Source: Zygnema cylindricum (Eukaryota; Streptophyta; Zygnematophyceae; Zygnematales; Zygnemataceae). From it: 57,707 nucleotides of DNA. The stretch covers positions 5,770-63,476 of the forward strand of contig JBBHKE010002169.1 of assembly GCA_037447655.1 (NCBI GenBank), given 5' to 3'. A program made the position numbers and the translations under genes. Shown piece by piece: positions 1-10,499 of this stretch. Position 1 is the stretch's first letter; the number at the start of each line of letters is the position of its first letter. Under the pieces are notes generated by a model that was not told the DNA's origin, searched no databases, and saw only the letters and a list, made by a program, of their open reading frames with translations.

Positions 1-111
1 GTTATCGGCCATTTTTGCTTTTTTTTTTCCTTTTTTTTTCTGCATCCATTTTTTTTTGTTCTGCTTCTTTCTGCTATTTCTTTTTTTTCTCTCTCTCTTT
101 TTCTGGAGTTT

Positions 112-112
<1 letters not shown>

Positions 113-163
<51 letters not shown>

Positions 164-180
164 TTTTTTTTTTTTTTTTT

Positions 181-272
<92 letters not shown>

Positions 273-332
273 TTTTTTTTTTTTTCTTTTTTTTTTTTTT
301 TTTGTTTTTTTTTTTTTTTTTTTTTTTTTTTT
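113..332. repeat. Near-pure poly-T tract (~220 bp)
   Basis: About 220 bases of T, interrupted by a few isolated G, C or AA. It may be a degraded poly(A) tail of a minus-strand retroposon or microsatellite expansion. It could also be partly an assembly or consensus error, because homopolymers of this length are hard to read. Confidence 0.85.
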
Positions 333-344
333 GGTCTGTTATAT

Positions 345-770
345 CCATTTTCTTGTCCTATTTTAGACCGTTTTCTTAAATCCTTTTTCAGACCGCTTTT
401 AGATCGTTTTATGGATCGTTTTGACTGACCGTTATTTCAGACCGATTTTCTAGACCGTTTTTTCAGTCCGTGTTTTCCGTCCGTATTTCCAAAATTATTT
501 TTCAGTCCTGTTTTCTGTTTTTTCTATCCATTTTTGCACCTTTTTTAAACCGTTTTTTCAGACTTTTTTTCTTCAGATTGTTTTTTATATCGTTTTTCCA
601 GACAGTTTTTCCAGACCGTTATTTCAGACCGTTTTTTCAGTCCGTTTTTTTCACACTGTTTTTTTCAGGCAGTTTTTTCAGACCGTTTTTTAAACCGTTT
701 TTTACACCGTTTTTTCATCCCATTTTTTTAATACCGTTTTTTCAGCCCGTTTTTAGACATTGCCTATGGC
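345..770. repeat. Degenerate T-rich minisatellite
   Basis: Short units of roughly 12-20 bases repeat imperfectly, with the core cagaccgtttttt and variants such as cagtccgtttttt. The same unit reappears at 7386-7640, so the block was probably one array or a dispersed family before element A inserted between the two positions. No gene is visible. Confidence 0.75.
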
Positions 771-960
771 CTTTCAATTAGGCCTCTGTTTTATACGAGG
801 AAATTTTTTCTGTAAGTTCATTCCTGACCTGCGTGTTATCGGCCATTTTTGCTTTTTTTTTTCCTTTTTTTTTCTGCATCCATTTTTTTTTGTTCTGCTT
901 CTTTCTGCTAGTTATTATTTATCTCTCTCTCTTTTTCTGGAGTTTCATCTATTTTTTTTT

Positions 961-1672
961 TTATTTTTCTTTTGTATTACTTGTCTAATTAACATTTATT
1001 TTCTCCCAGGTGCCCCAAGGTTTGGTCGAGAAACTGCCTCCTAATTCCGTAAAATTCCAGTGATTCTCTGGCGTTTCTTAAACATGGACAAAAGAAAGTT
1101 AGATCGGCAGCTCTCCTTTTTGTGTAGTTTTGAACAATAACTGTCACTAGCGATTTTATGCATACATTTTTGTTGAATTGTTCTCAAGTTTTGCCGATGG
1201 GTTTGTAATCTTGATCATGGTAGGTGCTACTGTCGGCAATTTCCCTTTTATACGCTGCAAGCTAAGGATAGTTTATTGCACATTCTCCTTTCTCATTCTC
1301 CTTTCTAAAAGGAAGTGTCAAAATTTTGAGACTGAGTGTGACTCTCGGGAGGATGGTTGATTCAGGTGGACTATGTTTGGATTCGCTGTCGGTATGTCGA
1401 CGAAGTTCGCCACAAGTGTTGGCTTTCCTAATCAACGGAAAATCGCGGTCTCCAACTTAGGAATCGCAGTTTTAGATTCACTTGGTTCGAAGGATTGTGG
1501 TATTTATCTCAGTTAGCTTTAGTGCGAGTATTTCGAATATTTGTTTTATCCGAAAGTATAGGAGAGGAGTCAAAGAATAGTGCAGAAAAGAGAGAATTTC
1601 AAGTGAACATATGTTGTGAACCCTTTTTCTCACAAAAGTAATTTTTACATTGTTGTTGTTACATGTTGTTTG
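961..1672. other. Unannotated DNA left of element A
   Basis: No open reading frame longer than about 80 codons with recognisable content. No RNA gene or clear repeat was seen. It runs up to the 5-bp target-site duplication GTTTG at 1668-1672. Confidence 0.6.
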
Positions 1673-2140
1673 TATTGGAATTCGTCTACTTCTACATTCC
1701 ACACTACTTTTGAAGCACAATGTTTAGATAGTTGTCTCTCGATTATTATTAAGTCCTAGACCACTAAGTCTTAAGTTTAAACTTTAATTAGTGTTCATGT
1801 ACTTGTTGTACCTTTTCTTTTGTTTTGTATATATTCTTGTTTAGCGTAGAAAGAATCCCACTAATTATTGGAATCTTTCTAACTAGTTCTACCTGCACTA
1901 TTAGATATACCTAGATGATCTCCACTTATCAGAAGTTACCTCGATTAGTCGTACCTCCATTTAGTGCGCTTTACACGCTTGAGTTCATATATAAACTCAA
2001 GCGTCTCACTTTGTACTCTAACTTTTTTATCAATACTGAACTCAAGTTCACTACAGTCTTTACTGTCCCTTTTATGTACTTTGTACTTTTGTCGGTCCTT
2101 TGCTTTAAATCTTTCTTTTGTTATGGCCGCTAACTTATTA
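1673..2140 (+). repeat. 5' LTR of element A
   Basis: 468 bp, paired with 6744-7211. It contains a TATA-like box inside a perfect inverted repeat (1975-2004). It ends with ATG plus 15 nt, which opens the gag frame. The first and last dinucleotides are TA and TA, confirmed by the target-site duplication. Confidence 0.95.
1975..2004 (+). promoter_or_regulatory. TATA-like box in a perfect 11-bp inverted repeat (5' LTR of A)
   Basis: Arms acgcttgagtt and aactcaagcgt are perfectly complementary around an 8-nt centre, and TATATAAA lies at 1988-1995. The identical structure is conserved in the 3' LTR at 7046-7075. This is the likely core promoter of the element; promoter function is inferred from the TATA sequence and its LTR position. 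Confidence 0.6.
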
Positions 2141-5100
2141 TGTTATGGGCCGACAGCTTCGGCCGTGTCAAACTCAGTACATAAGTTTAAAGGACAAGAC
2201 TTTTACAACTGGAAATTTTTAATCCAGCATTTATTCAGTTTTGAGAAATTATGGGGCCACGTCATAGGAGACGTCATCATTCCAATTCTGCCAAATGAGA
2301 ATGACGATACGTTTGCGGCCACCCAGATTGCAATCATTGCGTGGAAAGAAAAAGATTGTGTCGCGCTGTCTCGTCTCATATTGTCGCTGGATGGAACAAT
2401 TGCAAATCTTGTGCGAGGCGCCACAACCTCAAATGAAGCGTGGCTTCTTTTATGCGCTGCGTATGAAATCGACACGTGGCCGCATCGCTTGGCCCTTCGA
2501 CGAGAATTTATTCTCCTTGAAAAGGATAAGTCTGAAGACATGCTGTCGTTTATACAAAAAGTACAATCATACGCTGGTCGTTTAAAATGTATTAATTATC
2601 CTGTGACGCGTGAAGATCTTATCAGCGTGATTTTGGCAGGATTGCCACCTAGTTTTGAATCTTTTGTTAGTACAGTTGACAAAAATCCTGCGAATGTCAC
2701 CTTACCTGATCTAACCAATCAACTTGTCTACGAAGAAAGCAGACAAAAATTAAAAAAACATGTGACATCATATGACGCCACAGCACTAACTACTTTTGTT
2801 TCAAAAAAATCTTTTACACGTGCTGCAGGATCTTCCACTTTTTGCAGATACTGCAAAGAGAAAGATCATTTAATCGACGCGTGTCTAGTACTCGCTCGCA
2901 AACGTGAACGTGCGACAGCTGGTGGCGGCGGCGGTCAAAATAAATACAATGCTCCAAATCCAAGAGCGCCGCCCAATCCGTCTGTCGCGTACAATCCTGT
3001 TGGACACGCGAATGCAGCATTCATTACTCCTTCGTACGGTCCTTACAGGCCACCTCCCCCTTGGTACAACATGTCGCCAAATTTTCAACTTGTGCCAACT
3101 GTACCTCCTCCACTCCTTCAGTCTGATGTAACGAATCCGGACGTACCGCCTACTAACCACACCAATTCTGTACCTGCTCCCATCCCTCCAATGGACTATG
3201 GGTACGCATTCAATGCTTCAGGTAAAAATCATGATTGGCTAATAGATTGCGGTGCTTCCCACCACATGTCATGTTCTAAATCTATCATGACAAATCTTGT
3301 TATGCTTCCTGCTCCTTTAAATATTTTACTTGGAAATAACTCTGTCCCAACATCAAATTTTGTTGGAGAGGTGGTCATAAATCCGAATAGTTCCGAGCCA
3401 CTCATTTAGGAGAACGTTTACTACGTTCCCCAACTCAAGAAAAAACTTTTTTCTGTGGGTACGGCAGTCAAAAATGGTAGTTTTGGAGTTATTTCTGAAA
3501 ACGACGTCCAATTTTTTTCGTCAAACCATATTTCCCTTGGGAAAGGGATTAAATGTGGTAATCTCTACGTGTTAAAATATTTTAAAGAATTAGCGCATGC
3601 AAATGTAGCAAATTCTTCTCCTTCCTCCTCTTGTTTTCACAAATGGCATTTACGATATGGCCATCTAAATAGGCAAAGTTTAGCATCTCTTAGTAAAGGC
3701 CTTGTTTTAGGCTTAGATTCATTTGATGCAAAACATCTTGATTTTTTCCATGGATGTATTATTGGCAAGATGCCTCGATTACCTTTTCCAACAAGCTTTT
3801 CTGAATCAAATTCTCCTCTTGATCTAATTTCAAGTGATGTATGTGGACCTATGCGAGTACCAAGTTTAAGTGGTTTTGTGTACTTCATTACTTTTATTGA
3901 TGATTATTCACGATTCACTCATGTATATCTCATGAAAAATAAGTCTGAGGCTTTTACTCATTTCAAACATTTTAAATCCCTCGTTGAAAATAAATTTTCC
4001 TCTCGAATAAAAATGTTAAGAAGTGATAATGGTGGGGAATATATGTCGCATGAATTTACGGAATTTTTAGCATCATGTGGCATAATTCATGAATTGTCTG
4101 CCCCACATACACCTCAACAAAATGGGGATGCCGAAAGACTTAACCGAACTCTTGCCGATATGGCTCGATCAATGATGCATTTTGCTTCGTTACCTCAATC
4201 TTTTTGGGCCGAAGCATTACTAACGGCTTGTTATGTTCGTAATAGGTCACCCACATCGGCTCTAAAAAACAAGACTCCTTTTGAGGCATGGCATAAAAAG
4301 AAACCAAATGTCTCTCACTTCCGCATTTTTGGAAGTGAAGCCTACTACAAAAATCTTACAAATACCGATGGAAAATGGGGTGCAAAAGCCATCAAAGGTA
4401 TATTTGTTGGTTACGCCCCCTATTCCAAAGCATATCGAATTTATTGCCTTAAAACACATCGTATAATTATTTCACGTGACGTCATTTTTAACGAAGACCC
4501 CCTTATTGGCCAGCTCGTACCAAATCTTCCTGTCACACCTGTAACCGTTAGTTTTTGTACGGACTCATCATCCGTTGATCCTCTAAACTTTTTTTCTAAC
4601 AAACCAGCGACATAATCGGAAAATTTGGTTTTTACAGATTTTGGCAGGATTGATAAATCTTTGACTGTGGAACCTGCCACGAAATCCGCACCCATTCCAC
4701 CAACGCAAATCAATGCGACTGATAATCCAGGTGTCGCTTCACGATATCTTTTGGCAACAAATCTTAACAAAATTACATTTGACGCGCCGACAAACAATAT
4801 TGGAAGTACGGCTCAAGATGAAAATCCACGCGAAATCACATTTGACGCGCCGAAAGACAATGTTGGAAGTAAGGCTCAGGACAAAAATCCATGCGCGCCG
4901 AACGAAGTACAGTTTTCATCATCAATAATGGCGAACAGTGTACGACCGATAACAACCTCTATTCAAACGAATCTAATAAACCCACTTGCGCAACCCTCCA
5001 TGACAAATCTTTTGACCGATTCGCCTACTCAGCAAATTGTACGGCGGAGTACTCGGCTTGTACGCCCTACGTGGAAGGTGACACAAAATCTTGCTCACGC

Positions 5101-6712
5101 TAGTGTTGCTGATGTCAAAAATCCACCACTTACATTATAATCTGCTTTAAAACATCCAGATGCAGACAAGTGGCAACTGGCGGCTAACGAGGAATATCAA
5201 GCTTTAATGACAAATCAAACTTGGACGCTTTGCAAATTGCCACCTAACCGACGTGCCATTGGTTCAAAATGGGTTTTTAAGGTTAAAAGATTTGCAGATG
5301 GATCTGTTGAACGATACAAGGCGCGTCTTGTAGCGAAAGGATATTCGCAGACCGAAGGAATTGATTACAACGAGGCCTTCGCGCCAGTTGCAAAATTTGA
5401 GTCTATTCGTACCATTTTGTCGTTAGCAGCGATCCACGATTGGGAACTCCAGCAGCTCGACGTTAAGACTGCCTTTTTGCACGGGACTCTTGAAGAAGAT
5501 ATTTATATGGAGCAGGCTCTAGGGTACGCTGTGGCCGGACAAGAATCTTTGGTCTGTCGCTTGAATAAACCAATCTATGGTCTTAAGCAGGCGCCACGTG
5601 TGTGGCACAAAACACTTGTCTCTGCTTTATTACAAGATGGTTTCAAAGAAATTAGCGCAGATCCTGGTATTTACATTAAAGGCACAGGTGACAATTTAGT
5701 CATCATTATTATTTATGTTGACGATTTAATACTTGCTAGTCCCAGTAAAATGGAGATTAACAAAGTCAAAGTCATGCTAGCGTCACATTGGCCAATGACT
5801 GATTTAGGTGACCTTGATTACTGTTTGGGTATTAGCATTACAAGGAATAGGCCAAAATGATTATTACAGATGAGTCAAGAACACTATATTGTCGACCTTT
5901 TAGATACTTTTGGCATGTCCGATTGTAATCTTGTCTCTACACCTCTTGATCCAAATACCACACTAAGGAAAGAAGCCTCCGATGGGAATGCCCAAGGAGA
6001 CATAGGGTCTCTTTACCGGTCTATCGTAGTAAAATTGATGTATGCCATGTTGGGTTCACGTCTAGACATTTGCATTGCAGTTTGCATCCTATCGCAATTT
6101 TCTCATTGTGCGACTTCCACTCATCTAGATGCGGCAAAACTTGTTCTTAGATACCTCGAAGGCACCAAACATCTTTGCCTCACCTTTTCTCTCCCTCCTT
6201 CATCTACTTCTTCTTCTCCTCCTTCTTTCTCTCTTCCCAATACCTCTCTTGTTGGATTTTGTGATGCGGACTGGGGAAACCAAACCGATGAACGCCGTTC
6301 TATTTCTAGAGTTTGTTTTTCTCTTGGTGGTGGTCTTGTCTCATGGTCTTCCCGAAAGCAACCAATTGTTGCTCTCTCATCCACTGAAGCTGAATACATG
6401 GCCGGTACCTCTGCCATTAAAATCGCCATTTGGCTTCGTCGCCTTCTCACAGACCTTTCCTTTCATCAAACTTCTCCAACTCCTATCTTTTGTGACTCTC
6501 AAGGGGCTCTCGCCTTCATGAAAAATCCCATTCACCATACACGAACAAAACATATTGATATACAATACCACTTTACTCGTGAAAAAATTGTGGATGGCAC
6601 AGTATCCTTCTCCCATTGCTCTACTTCCAACCAACTTGCCGACTTCCTTACCAAACCTCTTCTTTGCCTTTCCTTCGATAAACATATTTTTTCCTCCGGC
6701 CTTCGTGGTTAA
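2123..6712 (+). pseudogene. Gag-pol polyprotein of element A (four premature stops)
   Basis: One reading frame of about 1529 codons encodes the whole copia polyprotein. It begins at ATG 2123 inside the LTR and passes through the primer-binding site (CYGP). Landmarks: gag with a CCHC zinc knuckle at 2843-2884; protease WLIDCGA at about 3245, where the usual DSGA has Cys for Ser; integrase with catalytic Asp at 3836 and 4025 and Glu at 4133 (D-X35-E); reverse transcriptase YVDD at 5714-5725; RNase H near 6250-6560 with DAD, STEAEYMA and CDSQ motifs. In-frame stops are TAG 3407, TAA 4613, TAA 5138 and TGA 5858. There is no net frameshift anywhere, so decay is by point nonsense only. The start was chosen because element G aligns from the same position. 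Confidence 0.9.
2141..2151 (+). other. Primer-binding site of A, half-tRNA initiator-Met type
   Basis: Directly after the LTR is TGTTATGGGCC. This is complementary, with one mismatch, to the anticodon loop and stem of initiator tRNA-Met and not to the tRNA 3' end. Elements C, D, F and G have the same site, so it is very unlikely to be chance. Drosophila copia is known to prime from a tRNA-iMet half molecule in this way. Confidence 0.8.
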
Positions 6713-6734
6713 TCAACAACTTCGTGCTTCAATC

Positions 6735-6743
6735 GCGGGGGGG
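6735..6743 (+). other. Polypurine tract of A
   Basis: GCGGGGGGG immediately precedes the 3' LTR, the position where plus-strand DNA synthesis is primed in LTR elements. Confidence 0.75.
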
Positions 6744-7211
6744 TATTAGAATTTGTCTACTTCTACATTCCACACTACTTTTGAAGCACTATGTTTAGAT
6801 AGTTGTCTCTCGATTATTATTAAGTCCTAGACCACTAAGTCTTAAGTTTAAACTTTAATTAGTGTTCATGTACTTGTTGTACCTTTTCTTTTGTTTTGTA
6901 TATATTCTTGTTTAGCGTAGAAAGAATCCCACTAATTATTGGAATCTTTCTAACTAGTTCTACCTGCACTATTAGATATACCTAGATGATCTCCACTTAT
7001 CGGAAGTTACCTAGATTAGTCGTACCTCTATTTAGTGCGCTTTACACGCTTGAGTTCATATATAAACTCAAGCGTCTCACTTTGTACTCTAACTTTTTTA
7101 TCAATACTGAACTCAAGTTCACGACAATCTTTACTGTCCCTTTTATGTACTTTGTACTTTTGTCGGTCCTTTGCTTTAAATCTTTCTTTTGTTATGGTTG
7201 CTAACTTATTA
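6744..7211 (+). repeat. 3' LTR of element A
   Basis: Pairs with 1673-2140 at the same length (468 bp). It keeps the TATA-containing palindrome (7046-7075) and the terminal ATG plus 15 nt. It is followed by the GTTTG duplication at 7212-7216. Confidence 0.95.
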
Positions 7212-7385
7212 GTTTGGTGTGGAATCAATTATTTTTTCATGGTATTTATTGTGTTTTCCATCTTGGTTTGTCCAACTAATCTGTTCATGAATAGTGTTAA
7301 TTAAAAGCAGTAAAGAGAAATGGTTTCTCGACTCCTGTCAAGTATACCGCCCTTCACTATTAGAACTTGTGAATGACTGACATTG

Positions 7386-7650
7386 GATCTGTTTTTCCAA
7401 ACCGTTTTTTCAGACTGTCTTTTCAGTCCTCTTTTTAAGTGCGTTTTTTTAGTCGTTTTATCAGTTTCTCTCTGAGTACGTTTTTCTAGGTTGTTGTTCC
7501 AAGTCGATTTTCAGACCGTTGATTCAAACCGTTTTTTCATTCCCTTTTTTTATTCCATTTTTTTTGTTCGTTTTTCCAGAGCGTTTTTTTAGGCTGTTTT
7601 CTCAATTCTTTTTTTCGGTCCGTTTTTTCAGTTCGCTTTTTCTCTCGAGT
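7386..7650. repeat. Second block of the T-rich minisatellite
   Basis: Irregular repeats of cagactgt/cagaccgt followed by T runs, related to 345-770. The surrounding 7212-8185 holds no gene I can support. Confidence 0.65.
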
Positions 7651-8174
7651 CCTCATGATGCGAGTCCGATTCTTGCTGCAAATCCTCCTCATTGTACGAT
7701 TCCTCCCTGTTGTGCGAGTCCTCTTTCTGTGTTTTTGTTTTTTTAGGTTGACATTAATATATTTATCAGAGAGGCTTTTGGCGATTGCAAAATGTTCACC
7801 GCCCATCGTTAGTATTGTATTGTTAACGGAGGAGGATAGAAGCTTGCATTCGCTGAAAGCCACTGGCATCGATGATAACAAGAAGGAAGGACCAAAGTGC
7901 GAGGGCTCCTACATCCCCTTCTCTCAAAATGCTGGAGACCACGACTACCGAGGAACTCATCCAAAGTAACTCCTAAACATAGTTGTCTAATTCGTACAGA
8001 TTTGGATTTATTTCCGAAAACTAACTAGTATTTGCTAGTTTCGTAAATTTCGTAAATTCGTACGTCACAAAGTGACGGAAAGCTGTACGGACAAAAAAAA
8101 AAAACGTTGCTTCATTTGCGCGCGCGTATCTGTACTCCACTCTCTCTTCAGAAGGAAACCGCCGTTGGAGATGC

Positions 8175-8285
8175 CATAAATTCCACCGCTAGATTCACTG
8201 AACTTTTTAGAGGCGCTCTAATTTCCGCCGCTCGCTGCTAGTTTGCTGAACTTCTTAGAGGCGCCGTAAACTCCGCCGCTCGCTG
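8175..8285. repeat. Short tandem repeat, unit about 48 bp
   Basis: About 2.5 copies of a unit containing ctgaacttcttagaggcgc followed by ccgccgctcgctgct, with several mismatches between copies. It borders the left end of the MITE-like element. Confidence 0.65.
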
Positions 8286-8298
8286 CTACACCGTGAAT

Positions 8299-9304
8299 TG
8301 CAATTCTGTGTCCTCCATTGGACCACAGAATATAGGAAGCCTCTAGATAGTATTTAACTAACCCACTTGAAGCCACAACCACTGCTGCCCAAGAAGGCAA
8401 ACTGACAATTTGACTGCACCCTTGTGTAGCGTGGACTCCTCTGAGTCCGTAGCAAAAAGAATCACTGAAAACGGCCAACCAGCCTATAAGTTATGAGGCG
8501 GCAAAAATGCCAATTTATACAAAGCTCTCTTAGAGAGAGAGGTGTCTATCTACCAAAATTTCCTAAGTCCTAAATCTCTCTCACAACCCCTATCTACTAA
8601 AGTACGAACCAATCATATTATTGTAAAGTACATAAAGGTACTACGACCGATGTCTTTTCTGTACTGCTGGTGTACGACAAGGCTACTAAGTGGACGCGTG
8701 TCATTTTTCCACTCGTTCGTATATTCTCCGGAATTCTCGCGACCGAATGTCATCCTCCCACGCGGCGCCACGTCATGCCACGTCCATAAAATCCAAAGTG
8801 ACCATTCCGCGATCTCGGTGATGACGTGCGCCGTCGGATTAAATCCGACATTAAATGTAGACCGTTTAAAACAAATGTCTGTTTCATTTCTTTCGTGCGA
8901 AATGACGTTCGCACTAAACCTTAACAAGTTCTATATTCGTTTCGTCCATATTTCAGTTAAATCATTTCAGTGTAATACAATATTTTAAATATAAATGAAA
9001 CCCTATATCATCTAACGGACTTCTACGACATATTGGTTAGAGCTAACGGCTACGCCTCGCTCTACCGGTCGGGGGTTCGAGTCTTGCTGGACTCAACCTT
9101 TTGTTGAGAGTGACTTAAGTCACTCTTTAGTCCTTCCTATTGAGCTGAGGCAGCCATGGCTCCATCGCTCTCTCTCTCCTTCAGTGACTACAACAAGTAT
9201 GGGGGAAAGAGAGAAGAGATGGAGGCAGGCTGCCATCATTTTCTATATATGTTTCCGCTAATTTATTTTAGACCTAGAAAATACAAAAACTACTTATTTC
9301 AACA
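8299..9304 (-). mobile_element. Solo copia LTR (C/E family)
   Basis: 1006 bp, TG...CA type, similar throughout to the LTR of element E (16084-17092), with no internal region on either side. The flanking pentamers TGAAT (8294-8298) and TGATT (9305-9309) differ by one base and probably are the decayed target-site duplication. On the LTR sense strand it ends with ATG plus 17 nt (8318 down to 8299) encoding MEDTEL, as in other LTRs here. It contains a tRNA-like block on the plus strand at 9031-9095. Confidence 0.85.
9031..9095 (+). other. tRNA-like module, antisense within the solo LTR
   Basis: A D-arm/A-box-like TTGGTTAGAGC is followed about 28 nt later by a T-arm/B-box-like GGGGGTTCGAGTC. A full cloverleaf with a normal anticodon arm is not evident, so this is not called a tRNA gene. 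Equivalent blocks occur in the C and E LTRs in the same antisense orientation. Confidence 0.6.
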
Positions 9305-9790
9305 TGATTCGCTATTAGCGTACATGACGCTAATTGGGGTACCCCTTTTTTGGGGCATATTCTCAAATAGAATAAAGTACGCTAAATGTTTTTACACGTT
9401 ATTTGAGGTACCCCGCTCTATACGGATCATAACTGTAATTTAGTGTCTTTTTAAATAGTGTGGTGTACGGACTGCCAGATCTGTACTATTACGTACCTTT
9501 TTATAATTTAAAAGTACAGAAAATATAATAATATATAATTGCGCAAGTATTTTCCGGCATACGCAGATGTCAAAAAAACGCGACGGCGTACGATTTGAAC
9601 AATTTCGTACATATATATGTTTTAGTGTGGACATATTATGTGCCGAAAATTTTTACAAAGCAATTTACAAATTAGAGTACATGATAAATTAGTATCATGG
9701 TGTACCCAAAAAACACAATTTACCGTAAACTACGCTAATTGTTTCATTACGCTATATTTTTTATTACGCTAATAGCAATTCACGATGTAG

Positions 9791-10499
9791 TTCGCTGATT
9801 TTTTTAGAGGCACTTTTCATTTTTTTAAGGGTATTGAATTTTTAAAAATTTTGAAATCTGAAAGTCAAAATAAGGTACGAATTTTAAAAATTCCGAAATC
9901 GTTTGATGCGCACTTTACGTAGTAATCGTTAGTTTAATCCGTGCGTGTTATGCGCATGGGACTTCTATGCTCCCAAACAACCAAACAAAGTAGGCTGCTC
10001 TCAGTAAACGTTCAAATTATCGCGAGAATTTGATTTCATTTGCAAACGTTCAAATTATCACGAGAATTTGATTTCATTTGCAGTTGATTTAACTTATAAT
10101 CACAAAAAAATGTTGAGGTTGAGATAGTTGTCTGATTTGGTTTGGTTTGGTTTAACTTCCATCTTTTACAGTGAGGTTCCGAATTAATTTTTAGCAACTA
10201 GCAGTTTTTTTTTTTAAATGGTTTCCTAGAGGAGTAGGAGCAATAGGAAAAATGTGAACTGTTTCTTTCCGATTCGAAACCACATTTGGTGTAATGAAAA
10301 GGGGGTCGACTTTATTAAGAAGCGCGATGGTAAACCATCTGAGTCCATAGGAACGAAAAAAAGTATGATTGCTAAAACTGAAAAAACTACAAGACGATGG
10401 AATAAAGAAAAAAAAAATCAAGGCAAAAACGACGAAAATACAAAAGGATGGCAGGGAAATCAAAAACACCCAAAAAAGTAAAACCCAGTAAACAAAACA
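9791..10499. other. AT-rich DNA with a 38-bp tandem duplication
   Basis: No gene supported. Two adjacent 38-bp copies at 10006-10043 and 10044-10081 differ at one base. The small reading frames at 10190-10480 show no recognisable domain. Confidence 0.7.

Larger units (their letters stand above)
1..950. repeat. Long direct repeat of about 113 bp, spaced 834 bp
   Basis: The first ~113 bases recur from 835 to about 950. The first 76 bases are identical and the rest is nearly so, apart from a short divergent T-rich stretch. The copies bracket the poly-T and minisatellite block. This looks like a large tandem unit of about 834 bp, of which the window shows one full copy and the start of a second. 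No coding content is visible; the phenylalanine-rich reading frames here are translations of poly-T. Confidence 0.8.
1673..7211 (+). mobile_element. Ty1/copia LTR retrotransposon A, complete but disabled
   Basis: A full-length 5539-bp element with two 468-bp LTRs (1673-2140 and 6744-7211). By eye the LTRs differ at about 10 positions (~2%). Perfect 5-bp target-site duplications GTTTG lie at 1668-1672 and 7212-7216 and fix the ends. The order gag, protease, integrase, reverse transcriptase, RNase H is that of Ty1/copia. The LTRs run from TATT to ATTA instead of the usual TG...CA. Its closest relative in the window is element G. The internal frame has four nonsense codons, so the copy is not autonomous. 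Confidence 0.95.
8286..9790. mobile_element. MITE-like inverted-repeat element, split by a solo LTR
   Basis: With the LTR at 8299-9304 removed, the left end (8286-8298 joined to 9305-9317) matches the reverse complement of 9765-9790 at about 23 of 26 bases. Core: CTACAYCGTGA followed by GCTATTAGCGTA. The element without the LTR is about 500 bp and noncoding. Subterminal copies of tacgctaa occur near both ends, as is common for transposase-binding motifs. No clear target-site duplication or superfamily signature was found, so only the MITE-like structure is claimed. Confidence 0.65.

Noticed and set aside
15-428. 137-codon phenylalanine-rich ORF
   Set aside because: It is a translation of poly-T with no other content.
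3407-5860. Programmed stop readthrough in elements A and G
   Set aside because: Stops lie at different places in A and G and are absent from D, so they are better explained as inactivating mutations.
9031-9095. Functional tRNA gene
   Set aside because: A- and B-box-like text is present but no convincing acceptor stem, anticodon arm or terminator; it sits inside a repeated LTR.
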